A stretch of 64,000 bases of DNA from Lates calcarifer (taxonomy: Eukaryota > Chordata > Actinopteri > Centropomidae), in assembly GCF_001640805.2 (NCBI RefSeq), contig NC_066836.1, forward strand, positions 1,573,798-1,637,797, read 5' to 3'. Shown here in pieces: positions 35,066 through 47,455 of this stretch (position 1 is the first letter of the stretch; each line of letters begins with the position of its first letter). The notes under the pieces were generated by a model. The model was given only the letters and a program-made list of their open reading frames with translations, was not told the origin of the DNA and ran no database searches. The position numbers and the translations under genes are program-made.

Positions 35066-38000
35066 ACAGAACAGCTTCATGGAGAAGTTGTTTTTCTTTG
35101 TTACTTTGGCAGAAGTTTGGTTCTTTTCCCTATAAACTCCAGCTGGGCAGCTGTGCAGAGAGAAAAGAAAATCAATCAGCCCAGTTTGGTCTGCTTTGCC
35201 TGTGGCCCATTTTTTTGGACCCTGTTGTACTTTGGCCGTTTGTGTTTTCTCTTTTTTCCTCCTCAAAGCTCAGACGCTGATATTCTGCCAGACTTTGATC
35301 AGAGAGGCTCCTCTCTGTGCCCAGAGGACTCAGGTCCAAACACTTTCTGGAGCTTGTTCATCTCTCCTTGAAAGTCTCCTTGCTCTTTACTTTCCTCTGA
35401 GTTGTCACCCGAAAAGCTCGGAGGTCACGGCTCCGTCTCCTCCCCCTCCCTCTCTGAGCAGCTCTGAGTGCCGGTACGACTGCAGCGCCTTGAGAGATCA
35501 TTTTGGCGTCGGACCATTTTTCCTGCTGACAGCTCCACTGTTCTCATCAGCCAGTGTTCTATATTTGGACGGCTCGGATCGTACAGGAGGTTTTGATGCT
35601 CCTGCTTGTTGGTTGCATGAAAATGGTTGATACTGAATCATCGTATTGTTTCCTGTGAATCCAGATTTACTTATTTAGATTTGAGGATATGAGGATGTTA
35701 AAATCAAGAGTGCGGAGCGTGGTGGTTGGACAGTTGTCAGAATTTTTGTATGAGCTGAACTCTGCGGCAGCACCTCCTCACTGATTTTACATGAAGAGTA
35801 TTTTGACAGCAGAATCTGATCAGTGGTCTGTTTGCAGCACAGACTCTGTGCTTTGTTAATTATTGATGAATAATCTTCCTGCTCGGTCATGTGGCTGTGC
35901 AGATAACACATGTTGTGTTTGTGTCTGTTTACAGAAACTAGATCGTTTCATTTTCCTGTGATCAGTGGGAAACGCTTCATTAGTGATATTTAACATGTTA
36001 TTTCTAATCACGTCAGTGTGGTTTAATAAAGGTTTGTGTGGAAGCCTTCCCAGCATCATATCCAAGGTTGGTTGTAACCGTGTTCATGTTTCAGTCTGAT
36101 GTGCAGATATAACTTCAGATCAGATCGATGCAGTGGCTTTAAACTGATACTCCACCCTGACTTTATCTTCTGAGGATGAAGCATTTCCCCTTGTAGACCA
36201 CAAACACTTTACAGCTTCCTCGCTGACGGAGCAGCTTCTGAATCGCAGTAGTCTCCACTCGTAACGAGGTTTAATGGACCTCCAGTTTTCCTGCAGAAAG
36301 AAGTTGTTCATGCAATCTGTTGTCCAGCCTCGTCTGAGGGTAGAGATGTTTGTAGCTGTTCTGAACAGCCACACTCGGAGGCATATTTTCAGGCCGTCTC
36401 ACCTGGGAGACGTTCATGGTGTCGCCCTCGGCTGTTCACATGAAAAGCTGCAGAAAAACAAGAGCTGAGAGAGAAGCTCAGTCCCTGACTCTCCTCTCGC
36501 CTCCACACAGCTGACCAGCCACTGACTGAAGTGGGTGTGAATGTCGGTTTCACTAAGTTACAGAAGCCCCCGCAGTTCAGATGTCGGGAAGGTGTGGTGC
36601 AGTTTAAAGCTGTTAGAAGACCCGACGAACATCCAGGACCTCTGATGAAACAAGACCTAATATCAGATGTAATGTATTCTGGTCTGAGATGTCTTCTCTG
36701 CATCTGATGTAACAGAAGTTGAACTGTTTAAACTGAGACCTCTGCAGAAAGAAACATGGCCTCTGCCTTTGCCTCCACAGTCGTCCTCCTATCTCTGTAA
36801 ACAGAGGGAAATCTAAACAGTCTGTGTAATCAGACTGGAGGAGATCAGAACCAGACTGTGAAGAACCCAAAGTCAGATCTTTGTTTCCTGTGTGATTAAA
36901 TCCTGAAGACACAAAAAACCCTGAACCAGCTGCCGCCTCTCCACTCTGTCCGTTTCTTATCAGCCCGGGCTCCATCACTGCCTCATTGATTTTTGTCTGT
37001 TGCCATGACAGCGGATGGTCCCACTTGTTTTGTGTACGACACAACGCCGACTCATTGTGTTGACCCGGGTCAGACAGACCTGACTTTCCTGTTCCTCTTC
37101 TCTTTTCACCGTTACTCAGACCCAGCAGACACCGACGATGACACTTGTTATTCCTCCAGAAATGGAGCCTTCGCTTTCTCTAGTTGAGTTATTCTGATTC
37201 AGTAGATTCCTTTCAGTTGAGCTTCTATTTTTTGAAAAAAAAAGAAGCTTAAGTTCTCGTCTCTTCCCTGAAAGATGTAGAGAAGGTTCTGTTTTGTAGC
37301 GGCTCCAGCTCTCAGCCCTCTGCAGCCTTGATCATTAAATCCACTGTAAACTTGTCTTGCAGACAAATAACTTGGTGAGATGAAATCATGTGTTTCCTCA
37401 CAAACTGCAAACTGAAGCATGCTAATATGCTCACAGTCATAATGCAAACGTGTTGGTGCTTAACAGGTGTGGGTAATAGTTTAGCATATTAGCATGCTAA
37501 CGTTTGCTGATTAGCACACGTACAAATGATGTAAATGTTACTTCTGCAGCTTTTTGATCACAGTAAGATGTTTTTTCTTTAATAGTCAGCAGCAGGAGGA
37601 GAACATGGCAGAAACAGAGACAGTCTGTAAAAAGCTGGACTCACCAACATGTCCTCTCTCATGTTTCTTCTCTTTGGTTGGTTTTTGGTTTAAAGCATCA
37701 CAGACTAGACAGGATGATAAACATTAGCTCTGTCTGCAGTTTACTGTCATCTCTTTACAGGAGTTCAAACAGTGTTTGTGATCTGTGAAGCTGCCCGAGT
37801 TGCCGCTTTAAAGGAAAAATTATAATTTTGTTTTCAGGAGCTGGGAGGCTGTAGATAAATCCACCAAACGTACCCCGTCTGTCTGCTGTAAACCAGCATC
37901 AGTGCATTTAATAGAGACAGAGATACTTTTTATAGACAAATGTACTAGAGACACTTTGTTTTAGTTCAGTTTATAATGACTGAACTTGGCTACATAGCTA

Positions 38001-41000
38001 ACATTAGCATTAGCAGCCGTTCACTTATCAGTTTAGAAGAAACTTTGAAAGAAAAGGCAAACTTCACTCTGGTTTTACCTCTATCACTTCTTTTTTCAGC
38101 GAGAAAATTGTTTAAGTTTTGCTTAATTTTTTTTTTGCCATGTTAGCTGCAGGGACGGTGGCGTCGGTCGGCCCCTTCACCACCATCCTGGCTAAAACGT
38201 CTCCACAACCAGTGGATGAATTGCCATGAAGTTTTGTACAAACATTCACAGTCTCCACATATAGATGAGTCTGTCTGAGCAGCAGGTAAACGTTTTCACT
38301 GATTCTGTGAAATATTTCAGCATCTACCAGATGGATTTAAAACAGTAAAGCTGTGACAGAAAACAATGAGTTAAAGCTCCTTAACAGACGAGCTGATTTA
38401 GTTCTGTTTGTCAGATTATGTGGTTTCTTTCAGATTGGCTGTCAGCATCTGCATGTGTTCCTCTGTTCAGGCACATGACCAACAGTGAAACCTGTGAGTC
38501 CTGCCGCCTTCAAATCTGAGGTGGCCGCAGCTCGGTTTAATTAACGCCGTGCCGACACTTTGCAGGGTTACGTCCTCCGAGGCCGCCGCGTCGCTGCACG
38601 CAGAGCGCAGACATTATGTTGAGATGATTGGATGGAAATTAAGATTGAATGTTTGGATTCTCGCTCTGGAGCCGTGTAAAACAGAATCAAAGGGACACTT
38701 CAAGGATTTATACGACGGAAATCCAAAGATGTTTTGTTTCCTGAGTGGTCTTTCCTTTTTCCCCCTCTGGACTCTCCATCTTCCCTTCCTCCCTCTTTTC
38801 CTCTCTTGTTGAATTATTTAACTGTTCTCCTCAGAGTAACCCACCCCCTGCCTCAGCCTCAGCCTCCCATCCCTCCATCTCTCTCTGCATCTCTGCTGGG
38901 CCAGGCGTCCTGTGCTGCAGCCAAGGACAGATGCAGAGCTGTGATGGGCTCTCGCTCTGCAGCACCGAGAACAAAAGGATCCAATAGGAAACATTACTGT
39001 GAACATCAAAACCTGAAGTGTTCAACTCTTCACAGAGAAAGAAGTCTTATGGCCAAAGTCTCTCTGAGTCTAATTATAGTGATCGGTCGATAAAAAGAAC
39101 TCTGATCCAGCACCAGCTCCCTCACCAGTGACACTACAGTAAGTTGCTATTGGAAAGTGATGAGACAGGCTGACGGGGCCCAGGCTAGCTGGTTAGCACG
39201 CTAACTTCAGTAGAGGAAAAGAAGTGGTAGAACTAGAGGCAAACCACTGACATTGATTTCCACAGCTGGAGACAGCTGTTAGTGAGAAAAGGAAGTTTGA
39301 TGCTGAACTCACAATGTTTCTTCTCAGTAAACAGCTGTTAATGCTAACGTTAGCAGTGTAGCTACAGCAAAAACTTGGAAATAGCTCATGTAATGGAAAA
39401 AACCTTCAGAATCCTTGTTTCAGATCATAAATCAAACCCTTCAGTCACAAATCAGCTTTTTTATTCATAACAATCAATGAGCAGAGGTCAGTCGGTCTCT
39501 CCAGATGATACTGAGGTCAAATTGAATATACATACACAGGATGCATGCGCACATCATGAAAGCCGCTCGCTGAGTGACCTTTTCACCTGACCCCTCGTAG
39601 CCGAGTCCTTTACCTCTGCATCTGAGTGAACGAGGAAGTAAAGCTGTTCAGAAAATCAATAATCAATGCTGCAGTGACCCCAGAGGTGCCTGCATTTGCA
39701 CTCTTGAGGTATCGCTCAGGTTCATGTGAAAAATGGTTTGTTATCATAGATTTCTGACATCAGAGTGGTTTCTACAACACCTTGGCTCTCCTGCAGCTGT
39801 ATGCATCATGGCTGCGTCACACTAAGCACCACAACCAAAACCCTGGTCTGTGGTGGTGCAGCAGGACCCTCTGGATGAAACGCTCCACCAGGCATTGTGG
39901 TACGTTGGGTACCTGCTTCGACTCGGAGAGGTCACATGGTGATTTATGCCGATCTGTGAGATTGATATGTTTATTTTAGCGTTCGTGCTGAATCGTTGTA
40001 TCTGGTGAACTGTGAGTGTCAGTTCAGCGGCAGCTCGATCCTCCGGGAGCCGACAGCTGGAGTCATTTTTCATGCAGCTGGTGACGCGAGCAGCTTGATT
40101 CATGGCGGCTTTAAGTCAGCGAGCGTCTCCGTGGGCCGAATCACAGAGTGGCATCACGTGTCCATCTCATGAAGGTTAACAGACACCATAATTCCTCCAC
40201 CTCTTCTCCAACTGCAGTCACACTCTGGGACTCTCCATGAAGATGAATTCAAGTCTTGGTTGTTTCAAGAGGTCTTTTCTTTTGGTCACATCTTCTGAAC
40301 GTCTTGTCTCCAAACTGAACCAGACAGAAACCAAACCCAGGAGCTAAACTGGACGTAGATTTCACAGTGTTTGTGGGTCTGACAGGCGGCAGTAATCAGC
40401 CGGCCTCATGTTCAGTATCATGTTCATTAGGATTCATCTCAGGGAAAGTGCTGAGTTCTGACCACAGAGTCGAGCATCGAGGAGCCGCCATGTAACAGGA
40501 ACCACGTTGCTCAGAAGATGCTTTCACTAAAATTAAGTGCTGATGTCGGGGATTCTTTTTCTGCTCGTCTTACAGTTTCGTTGAAAGCGAATCTCTTTTC
40601 CTCGAGGTCTGAGAGCAGTCGGAGATTTGTCAGACACCAATGGATGGAAGAATCTGTGAGGCTGTTTCCTACTTGAATTGTGTCGGCCTGAGTTTACTGT
40701 GTGAGGGTGTAGCAGAGGGAAACTGAATTAAAAATAATCCTTGTAATCAAAATGTAAATAAATAACAGCACCTCAGCAAACCTCTCCTTACAAATGAAAA
40801 CTGTGATTCTTGTTTCACTCATTTTCTTCATTACCTCCGATGTACCTTCTCTGCCACCGTAGTCGCTTCCAGATGCGTTCTCTTTGTGTCTTTTAACCTT
40901 GTATTATGAAAGTTGGATGAAGTTGGATGAATAAAACATGGCGGCCTGCGCAGCTGAAGAGTCGGCCACATCATGCAGATATAATGCAACGCCTGTAGCA

Positions 41001-41228
41001 GCTTCAATTATTCACCAGCTGGAACTCTGACAAAGACCCTTCTACTCCACAGGAAACCAAATCACTCACTGGGTTACTCTACATCATCGTCTGATTAAAC
41101 AGGAAAATACCTGCAAATCCAAAACAGCACCTGTGGTCACCTGGCAAAATGTCTCGCCCTTAAACTCTACATAATGAACAGTTCTATCATATTTTTACAC
41201 AAGTACAGATACATTTCTTTATGCTGCT

Positions 41229-41597
41229 GCCAGACTCCATTGACAAAAACAGGGATTTTACCACAAAGAACACAGCAGCTCCTGGTTAAATCACTGTTTT
41301 TATCAATGGAGTCTGGTAGAGATATATAGAGATGTTTCTGGTTAAACTAAAGGATCTTCCTCTTTAATAAAAAAGCTCTGTCTCTGTAGGAATCCTGTCA
41401 TCATGTTGTCAGACTCTGAGAAGAACAATCTGAGTCTGTCAGTGATAAAAACAAGAACTTTAGTGGACAGACTTTGATGGTTTGTCAATTGTCCATTGGA
41501 TTACATTGCAGCAGCTGTTCACTGTGGTCAGATTCACTGCTCTTGGTCAATACTGCACTGGATCCAAAGAATTTTGTCCCTATCAATCATTTACATC
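41229..41597. mobile_element. Palindromic (fold-back) repeat, copy D
   Basis: CCAGACTCCATTGACAAAAAC (41230-41250) pairs with GTTTTTATCAATGGAGTCTGG (to 41316), with one mismatch. Then come the same right-arm modules as copies B and C (GATGTTTCTGGTTAAACTAA, CTCTTTAATAAAAAAGCTC, CTGAGAAGAACAATCTGAG), ending near CTATCAATCATTTACATC. A 118-codon open frame starting at 41482 overlaps the element and is not considered a gene. Confidence 0.7.
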
Positions 41598-42619
41598 TAA
41601 AAACAAGGCCCAGGTTAAAAAATACAAGAGTTATCCTTTAACACTTTTTCTTTCAAGAGTGAGAAATCTGAAGAAACACATTCCCACATACATTATATAT
41701 TATAAGGGACATTACAGAGCAATCACAAACAGAAGAGCTGTTTTATTTTACACTTTAAATACTTTATCACTGATTCTCTCTTCATTAACCTTGAGCTTTA
41801 CAATTTGTTCAAAACTTGCTCGACCTCAGCTGAACTGATTCCTGGCAAAACTCAAAGAAGACACTGTGAGAACAAATGGCACCATACATGAAACCACATG
41901 TTTGTTTTTCCCAGTCATCTGGTGTATTTCTGTGTAATGAAGGGACTCTGGTGGATGCTGGTCTGCTTCCTCATGACATCAGTCATGATTTACAGTCTCT
42001 CTGTGAGGAGGGCTGTCGGTGTAAATCGCCCAAAAAAACCAAAGACGCCTCGATTGGAAGTCACAAATCAGCTCGTCTGCAGCCTCCTGTGAGCAGACGG
42101 TCGTTTATTTTCATAATCAGAGCTGACAAAATGCAGAGCTGTTGAATGTGGAGCAGCAGTTTGTGCAAGTGCTCAGAACAAATGGAAAACACAGGTTGTT
42201 TTTCTGTGACACCTGTGACCTTGTCTTTAATATAACCTCAATATAAGGTTCTGCTTAATCTTTTTAAACTGTTTTCAAAGCATTGCCATTACTGTTTACA
42301 GAACCAGTGCTACTTCTTAACAAGGACTCTGCTGCATCCATGTCACATAGGAGTTATCATAAATAAACAAACCCTCCTCTCTACACAAAAGGCAAAACTC
42401 AAGACTTCATTCACACAAAGGAAGAAGAGCCAAGAGATGCTCAGTGAGGATGAATAATCTCAGAGCTCCATGGCACCTGAGCAAAGCTGCAGTCAAAAGC
42501 TCCGGAGCAAGTGGACCTTTAGTGGACGATGTTCAAGGTCAAGAACCTGCAGAGTGAACGTTGTTCAGACCACAGGGCACCTTATGTGTTTAAATGTGTG
42601 TTATTGTCACAGTGGACAG

Positions 42620-42650
42620 GTGAGGACGGGTGAGGACGGGTGAGGACGGG
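42620..42650. repeat. Short minisatellite, 10-base unit
   Basis: Three perfect copies of GTGAGGACGG followed by a decayed fourth. Confidence 0.9.
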
Positions 42651-44092
42651 GGAGGATACGACCCGCAGGTCTCAGCGGACTCCACACACTCCTGTCATCC
42701 CCGCTGTGCTCCGCCTCGCCGGCTGCAGCACTCAGCCATGAAAGCAGCAGGAGAAGGTGCAGAACAGAACATAGAGAAGCCCTCTGTCACACCTGACAGG
42801 TGACGAACAACAGGAAGTCCTGGACCGACCCACAGAGACCCTGGAGACCTGGACGGACTGACGGTGAGTTGAGTTTCAAACCTACAATCCCTCCAGTCCC
42901 AGTGCTGCTTCCCTGACCCACAGCACACAGAGTGAGGTTTTCAGGCAGGAGGAGATTGATAGAGCTCGGCAGAATACTTCAGAGTGCTCTGTGTGTCAAT
43001 ATGTGGGTGTTAAGTGATTGGTGATGGACGAGGTGCCGATCAATACTCGTGTCCATGAACGGAGCCAAATTCATCATCCATGTAATTTTACTGGCCGAGA
43101 GGAACACGCCATCCCCGGGCAGAGACCATCTGTCCTGCAGGCAGCTGACTGCACAGGTGCTGCTGCTGATAGTGTCAGGACACCGGCCTGTAACAAAACA
43201 GTCACAGGTTCAAACCTTTTGGTCTTTCTAGAACCTGCAAACAACCCAATTTCATCCAGTTTAATAAAAACTAAAGTCGCTTTCTGATCTTTCCAAGCAC
43301 TACAAAAGGTATAAGTGGTGTAAGATAAATGTCCTTACAGGAACTGGTTTATTTCACATTTTTGCTTTGTAATAAACTGAAAAAACTGATGAACTATAAG
43401 AGACTTAGAGGAGCAACATGTAAGAATGTCACCTTCATTCATTCAAATCAGAGTTTTGACGTCACGCCAAAGCATCTCTTCTGGTGTGTTATAGAGATAT
43501 CAGAGATACCGGCCCACCCAGTCTTGTAATACCACTTTTCACCTCAGGCGGTGATAATGAGTCACAGAGGATGAAGAATTACTGCAGCCCTGAGGGCAAG
43601 AAACCAAACCGATAGAAACAGAGACAAAACAAGAGACAGCTCTTGGAAGTTTGATGCTAAACTCTTAATGTTTCTTCCAGACTGAGAAGTAGCAGATGTT
43701 AATGCTAACGTTGGCTACGTAGCGATTGCACAAACTTACATATAGCACCTAAAATATTTGGGTTCATATTCTTTGGTTAAAAAGAACAACAGTTTCTCCT
43801 GTTTGCAGTCTTTGTGCTAAGCTAGGCTAAACATGACTCTGCACTGGACAAACAGAACTGATGCAGAGTCTATCTCTCTCTCCCTCCCTCTCTCTCTCTT
43901 TGCAGCGGTCGACAGCCCGAGTTAAATTATTGCTTTTTCAATTACAGACTCGTTCTGCCGTTTTTCATCCAGATAATTAGTCAAATCCTCCGACCGCCAA
44001 CGATTAAGTAGAAATACTAAAGGCCACCAAGACGCGCAATCAATCTATTTTAAGATTGCTCTGTTCTGTCCTTCTGTATAAATCCTGCTGAG

Positions 44093-44093
<1 letters not shown>

Positions 44094-44132
<39 letters not shown>
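44094..44132. repeat. (GT)n microsatellite
   Basis: About 19 perfect GT units. Confidence 0.95.
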
Positions 44133-44133
<1 letters not shown>

Positions 44134-46507
44134 CTGATAGAGGATTTTATTTCTTGGAAATCATTGGACTGAATCTTTGTTCTCTGTGTTTTAATTATTA
44201 ATGTTGTGCATGTATGTGTCTAGTTTTTTAAATGTGTGTGGTCACTTTATTAGGTACACCTGCACAGTCTGTTGTAATCCAATACAACAACTTCCTCTTC
44301 ATTCATAAAGTTGATATGTTAGTTAAAGTGGGTGCTGTACGTAAGTAACTGATGATTACTTGAACTGTAAAGCTAACATATTATTTTACTCACTTCAACA
44401 TAAAAATTAATCATAGTTCCAATGCATTACTTTGTAGAGTGTTGGTTGTTAGCAGATGTTTCCCCTTTCAAGTTTTAAATTCTTTTTATTTAAATATCTG
44501 TTTCTGGCCAAAGAGGAAAAAGAATTCAGTTTTTCACATTAAAAAGTAAGACTGAGAGTAAAATATCTAAAACTTGTTGCAGACTTTTTTAAATCAGAAT
44601 TTAGTTTTTTCTTCTTTCCTCTCCCATGAATCACGTGACGACCCCTCAGGTTTATCTGGTGACCCTTTGGAGGGCCCCGACCCCTATGTTGAACTGAACC
44701 ATCTAACTGTATATACAGTAATGTGAATACACTGTAGTTCACAGCTACAACAGTAAATGCTGCTGAGGCACTGATGCATCTGTATTAATCTATTATGCAT
44801 CACACAGGATAATAAATGAAGGTCTTTCAGTTGTAATAGAGTATTTTTACATTGTTGTCCTGGTACTTTTACTCAAGTAAAGGATCTGAGTACTTCCTCC
44901 ATCACTGCTGGTGACTGTCTGATCAAACAGTGATCATGTGATTAATTGGTTTAGTTTCAGTATCAGCCTCTTATTGTTGCTCTTTTCCTCTTATTTTCCC
45001 ATCAGCCCCTGCAGCTGATCTTATATCTCGGTCTCTGCAGATCTGGCTTCTCTGGGGTCGTGTGAGGTGAGTCCACGCTGAGACCTGTGGGATCTGGTTC
45101 ATTGATATTTTCTGCTTTCAAATGAGCTTCAGAGACTCTGCAGACTTTTTAAAATGTTAAAGCCTCATAAGACGAGAGTCGGGAACCTCGACCACAACGT
45201 CTCCGATTACACAGCACAAAACTCCAGCAGAGGCCGAGCTGCAGTTTGTGTGGGAGTCGACTGAGTTTAGACACATTATTCTACTTTATTATATATCTCA
45301 GTGTGGTACAGCGTCCATGAGCTTCCACATAAACCAGAATGAAAACACTAGAACACAGAAACACAGAGAAACTTCCTGTTCTGTTTGATGTTGTTGAAAT
45401 GGTTTGTTATTGAACTTAAAGTGAAACTAGCTCCTGGTAGATGGAGAAGAAGCTTAAAGACTTTACATTTGCCATTAAATGAAAATTAATTTGACTTGAG
45501 GCAGCAACTATTACTAAGGAGTATTTTTATGTTAAAAGAACTTATGGTATGTTCAAATAGAATCTATTACAGTGTATGATTCCTGCAGGCTTCAGTTTAC
45601 TTTTTATTTTTCCTTCTTCCTCTTCTAAGATTTAATATTTAAACCATCTGCTCATTTTGCCTCATTTCACTTGTTATTATTTATTTGTTTTTGTTTATCA
45701 TTGTTGTTGTTGTTGTTTTTAAATCATTTTGTGTTTTATTTCGTGATTATTTATTTTTCCAAAATATTCTAAACTTTGTTTTGTCATTATTGTTGTTTTG
45801 TGCACATTTATCTTTCTGCACATTTTATTTTAGATCAACGTTTTATTTTCAAACCGTGACCTTTGACCGCTTTGATGACGCCACTACCTGTGCAGTTTGG
45901 CGCCAGCTGGAAGCGTCACAGCGGCCAGGTGAGCGTGCGGAGGGCGGACAGGTGTCAGAGACGCTGTGTGTTTGGATTCACCTGTTTGATGAAGACGCGT
46001 ACTGACGTCACATTCCTCAGGTGAGTCTGGCTCAGGTGTCCTCGCTGACGCTGCTGAACAGGAAACAAACTGACTGAGCGACACATTATTGTGAAAGGGC
46101 GTCAGACTTCCTGCTTAAACCTGAGACCATCCAGACCACATCAGACCAGGTCCTCAAAACCACTTTACCTGGACCTGACAGATCTGGATCAGGTCGTCAG
46201 AGAGGGAAGTTTTACTCTAAAGTAACGTTGACTGAGCTGAAAACTTCCAGCTCCGGTCACGTCAGTGTGTGTGTGTGTGTGTGTGTGTGTGTCTTCATGT
46301 CGTACTTATGCGCGCGTATATGTGTGCATGACTGTGCATATTAAGTCTCCGTGCGCGCGTCTCCAGTCACCTGTCAGTGGTCACACGCCTGTTCTCCAGA
46401 GCACACGGCAAGGTGCACGGTCCCTTTCTGCGCGTGCACACATACCAGCGTGTATATGTGTGAGTGTGCGCGCACGTCGTGTCTGCGTTGCCGCTGATGA
46501 AAGCCTG

Positions 46508-46509
<2 letters not shown>

Positions 46510-46551
<42 letters not shown>
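46510..46551. repeat. (CT)n microsatellite
   Basis: About 21 perfect CT units upstream of kcnq3; a GAGA/H-DNA type tract on the minus strand. Confidence 0.96.
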
Positions 46552-46555
<4 letters not shown>

Positions 46556-46594
46556 ACAGTATCGACCTCCTCCTCGCAGCATCTCCGCTCTCCA

Positions 46595-46627
46595 CCCTCC
46601 TCCTCCTCCTCCTCCTCCTCCTCCTTC
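46595..46627. repeat. (CCT)n microsatellite
   Basis: About 10 CCT units upstream of kcnq3. Confidence 0.92.
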
Positions 46628-46872
46628 TTCGCTGCCGCCGCCTCAGCGCCACTTCCTCTGCAGGTGGATGGAGGCTGGAAGCCCCGGAGACACGCGCCAT
46701 GCCTGGGATCCGCTGCTGGTAGGTGTCGGTGCGGCCGCTCGGAGCTGTTTTTGTCTTCGGCGGGTTCCTCCCATAGGTGTGTGTTTTATATGGTGTGTGT
46801 TAATGTGTGTGTGTGGAGGGATGGAGGCAGCGTGATGCCAGGTCTTTGTCTCTCCGGTGTGTGTGTGTGTGG

Positions 46873-46899
46873 TTTTTTTTTTTTTGGGGGGGGGGGGGG
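46873..46899. repeat. Poly-T then poly-G run
   Basis: Thirteen T followed by fourteen G, with a TG repeat just before it. The run length may be affected by sequencing error. Confidence 0.9.
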
Positions 46900-47340
46900 T
46901 GCAGAGGGAGGAGAGCGGTGTTTGGCAGGTGGACAGTTGTTGCTCGATGCCCGTTCGGCTGAGCAGACTGACTGACAGGTCTCGTTTCTTTGTCTGTAGT
47001 GTGTGTGATGTTCCTGTGATCAGGACTGTGAACGCGTCTGCGGCTCCTCACGGGGAGTTTCTCTGACTTTGTGCTGGTTTCTCCTCCCGTGTTGTGTCAC
47101 TCTCATGCTCTGGTGAAGAATGTTTTTGTGCCATTTTTACGCACAATTCCTCCAGATTTCCAGCCGCGTTTCTGCTCTGCGCAGCAGCCGATGGTTTCCC
47201 AAAAATAAAAGATGTAACGCTCTCTCTCTCTCCCTCCCTCTCTCTCCCTCTCCCCGTCTCTCTCTCTCTCCGTCCCTCCTCCTCTATTTTCCAGTCAGAC
47301 TGCTGAGCACCTCCCTTCGCGCCGGGGACCACATCCTTAA

Positions 47341-47455
47341 ATGACCCGCGGCTGAAGAGGGGGGTGTCTCCGGATCCAGCGCTCGGATCATGGCATGCTG
47401 CCCACACCGGGCATCCAGCACTGACCATGGGGCTCCGGTCCAGGACCGTCGCTAG
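47341..47455 (+). promoter_or_regulatory. kcnq3: Cluster of upstream ATGs in the kcnq3 leader
   Basis: Three ATGs precede the kcnq3 start within 90 bases. The first opens a four-codon frame (47341-47355). The second, at 47390, has A at -3 and G at +4, is out of frame, and runs past the kcnq3 ATG to a TAG at 47453-47455. The third gives a nine-codon frame (47395-47424) stopping two bases before the kcnq3 ATG. They matter only if transcription starts upstream of them. Confidence 0.6.

Larger units (their letters stand above)
34631..46259. other. Intergenic region between dnaaf11 and kcnq3 (11.6 kb)
   Basis: 34631-35080 is the probable dnaaf11 3' UTR. Beyond it no gene is supported; open frames are all short. 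Contents are a likely dispersed repeat around 37440-38290 (with GCATGCTAACG and GGATGAATTGCCATGAA words familiar from fish repeats), palindromic repeat copy D, a three-unit minisatellite at 42620-42650, a degraded tRNA-like or SINE-like patch near 42880-42925, a (GT)n tract at 44094-44132, and non-repetitive stretches such as 43905-44050 that may be regulatory. Confidence 0.55.
46260..47426 (+). promoter_or_regulatory. kcnq3: Promoter region and 5' leader of kcnq3
   Basis: The DNA immediately upstream of the kcnq3 start is unusually rich in simple pyrimidine repeats: (GT)n at 46265-46292, (CT)n at 46510-46551, (CCT)n at 46595-46627, a T13-G14 run at 46873-46899, and CT-rich patches at 47219-47285. 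CpG density rises towards the start (46320-46490, 46625-46745 and after 47300), as in vertebrate CpG-type promoters. The transcription start cannot be placed from sequence. Confidence 0.6.

Noticed and set aside
38940..38975. RE1/REST-like word (GCAGCACCGAGAACA) upstream of kcnq3
   Set aside because: Only the left half fits the RE1 consensus; the right half does not match at adequate positions.
41482..41838. 118-codon plus-strand open frame
   Set aside because: It overlaps copy D of the dispersed palindromic repeat, and its residues have no domain features.
42880..42925. tRNA-like B-box and anticodon-arm similarity
   Set aside because: No complete cloverleaf or A-box at proper spacing; it looks like degraded SINE material rather than a tRNA gene.
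46265..46975. 236-codon plus-strand open frame upstream of kcnq3
   Set aside because: It is made largely of simple repeats (GT, CT, CCT, poly-G) that are open by composition; it does not join kcnq3 in frame.
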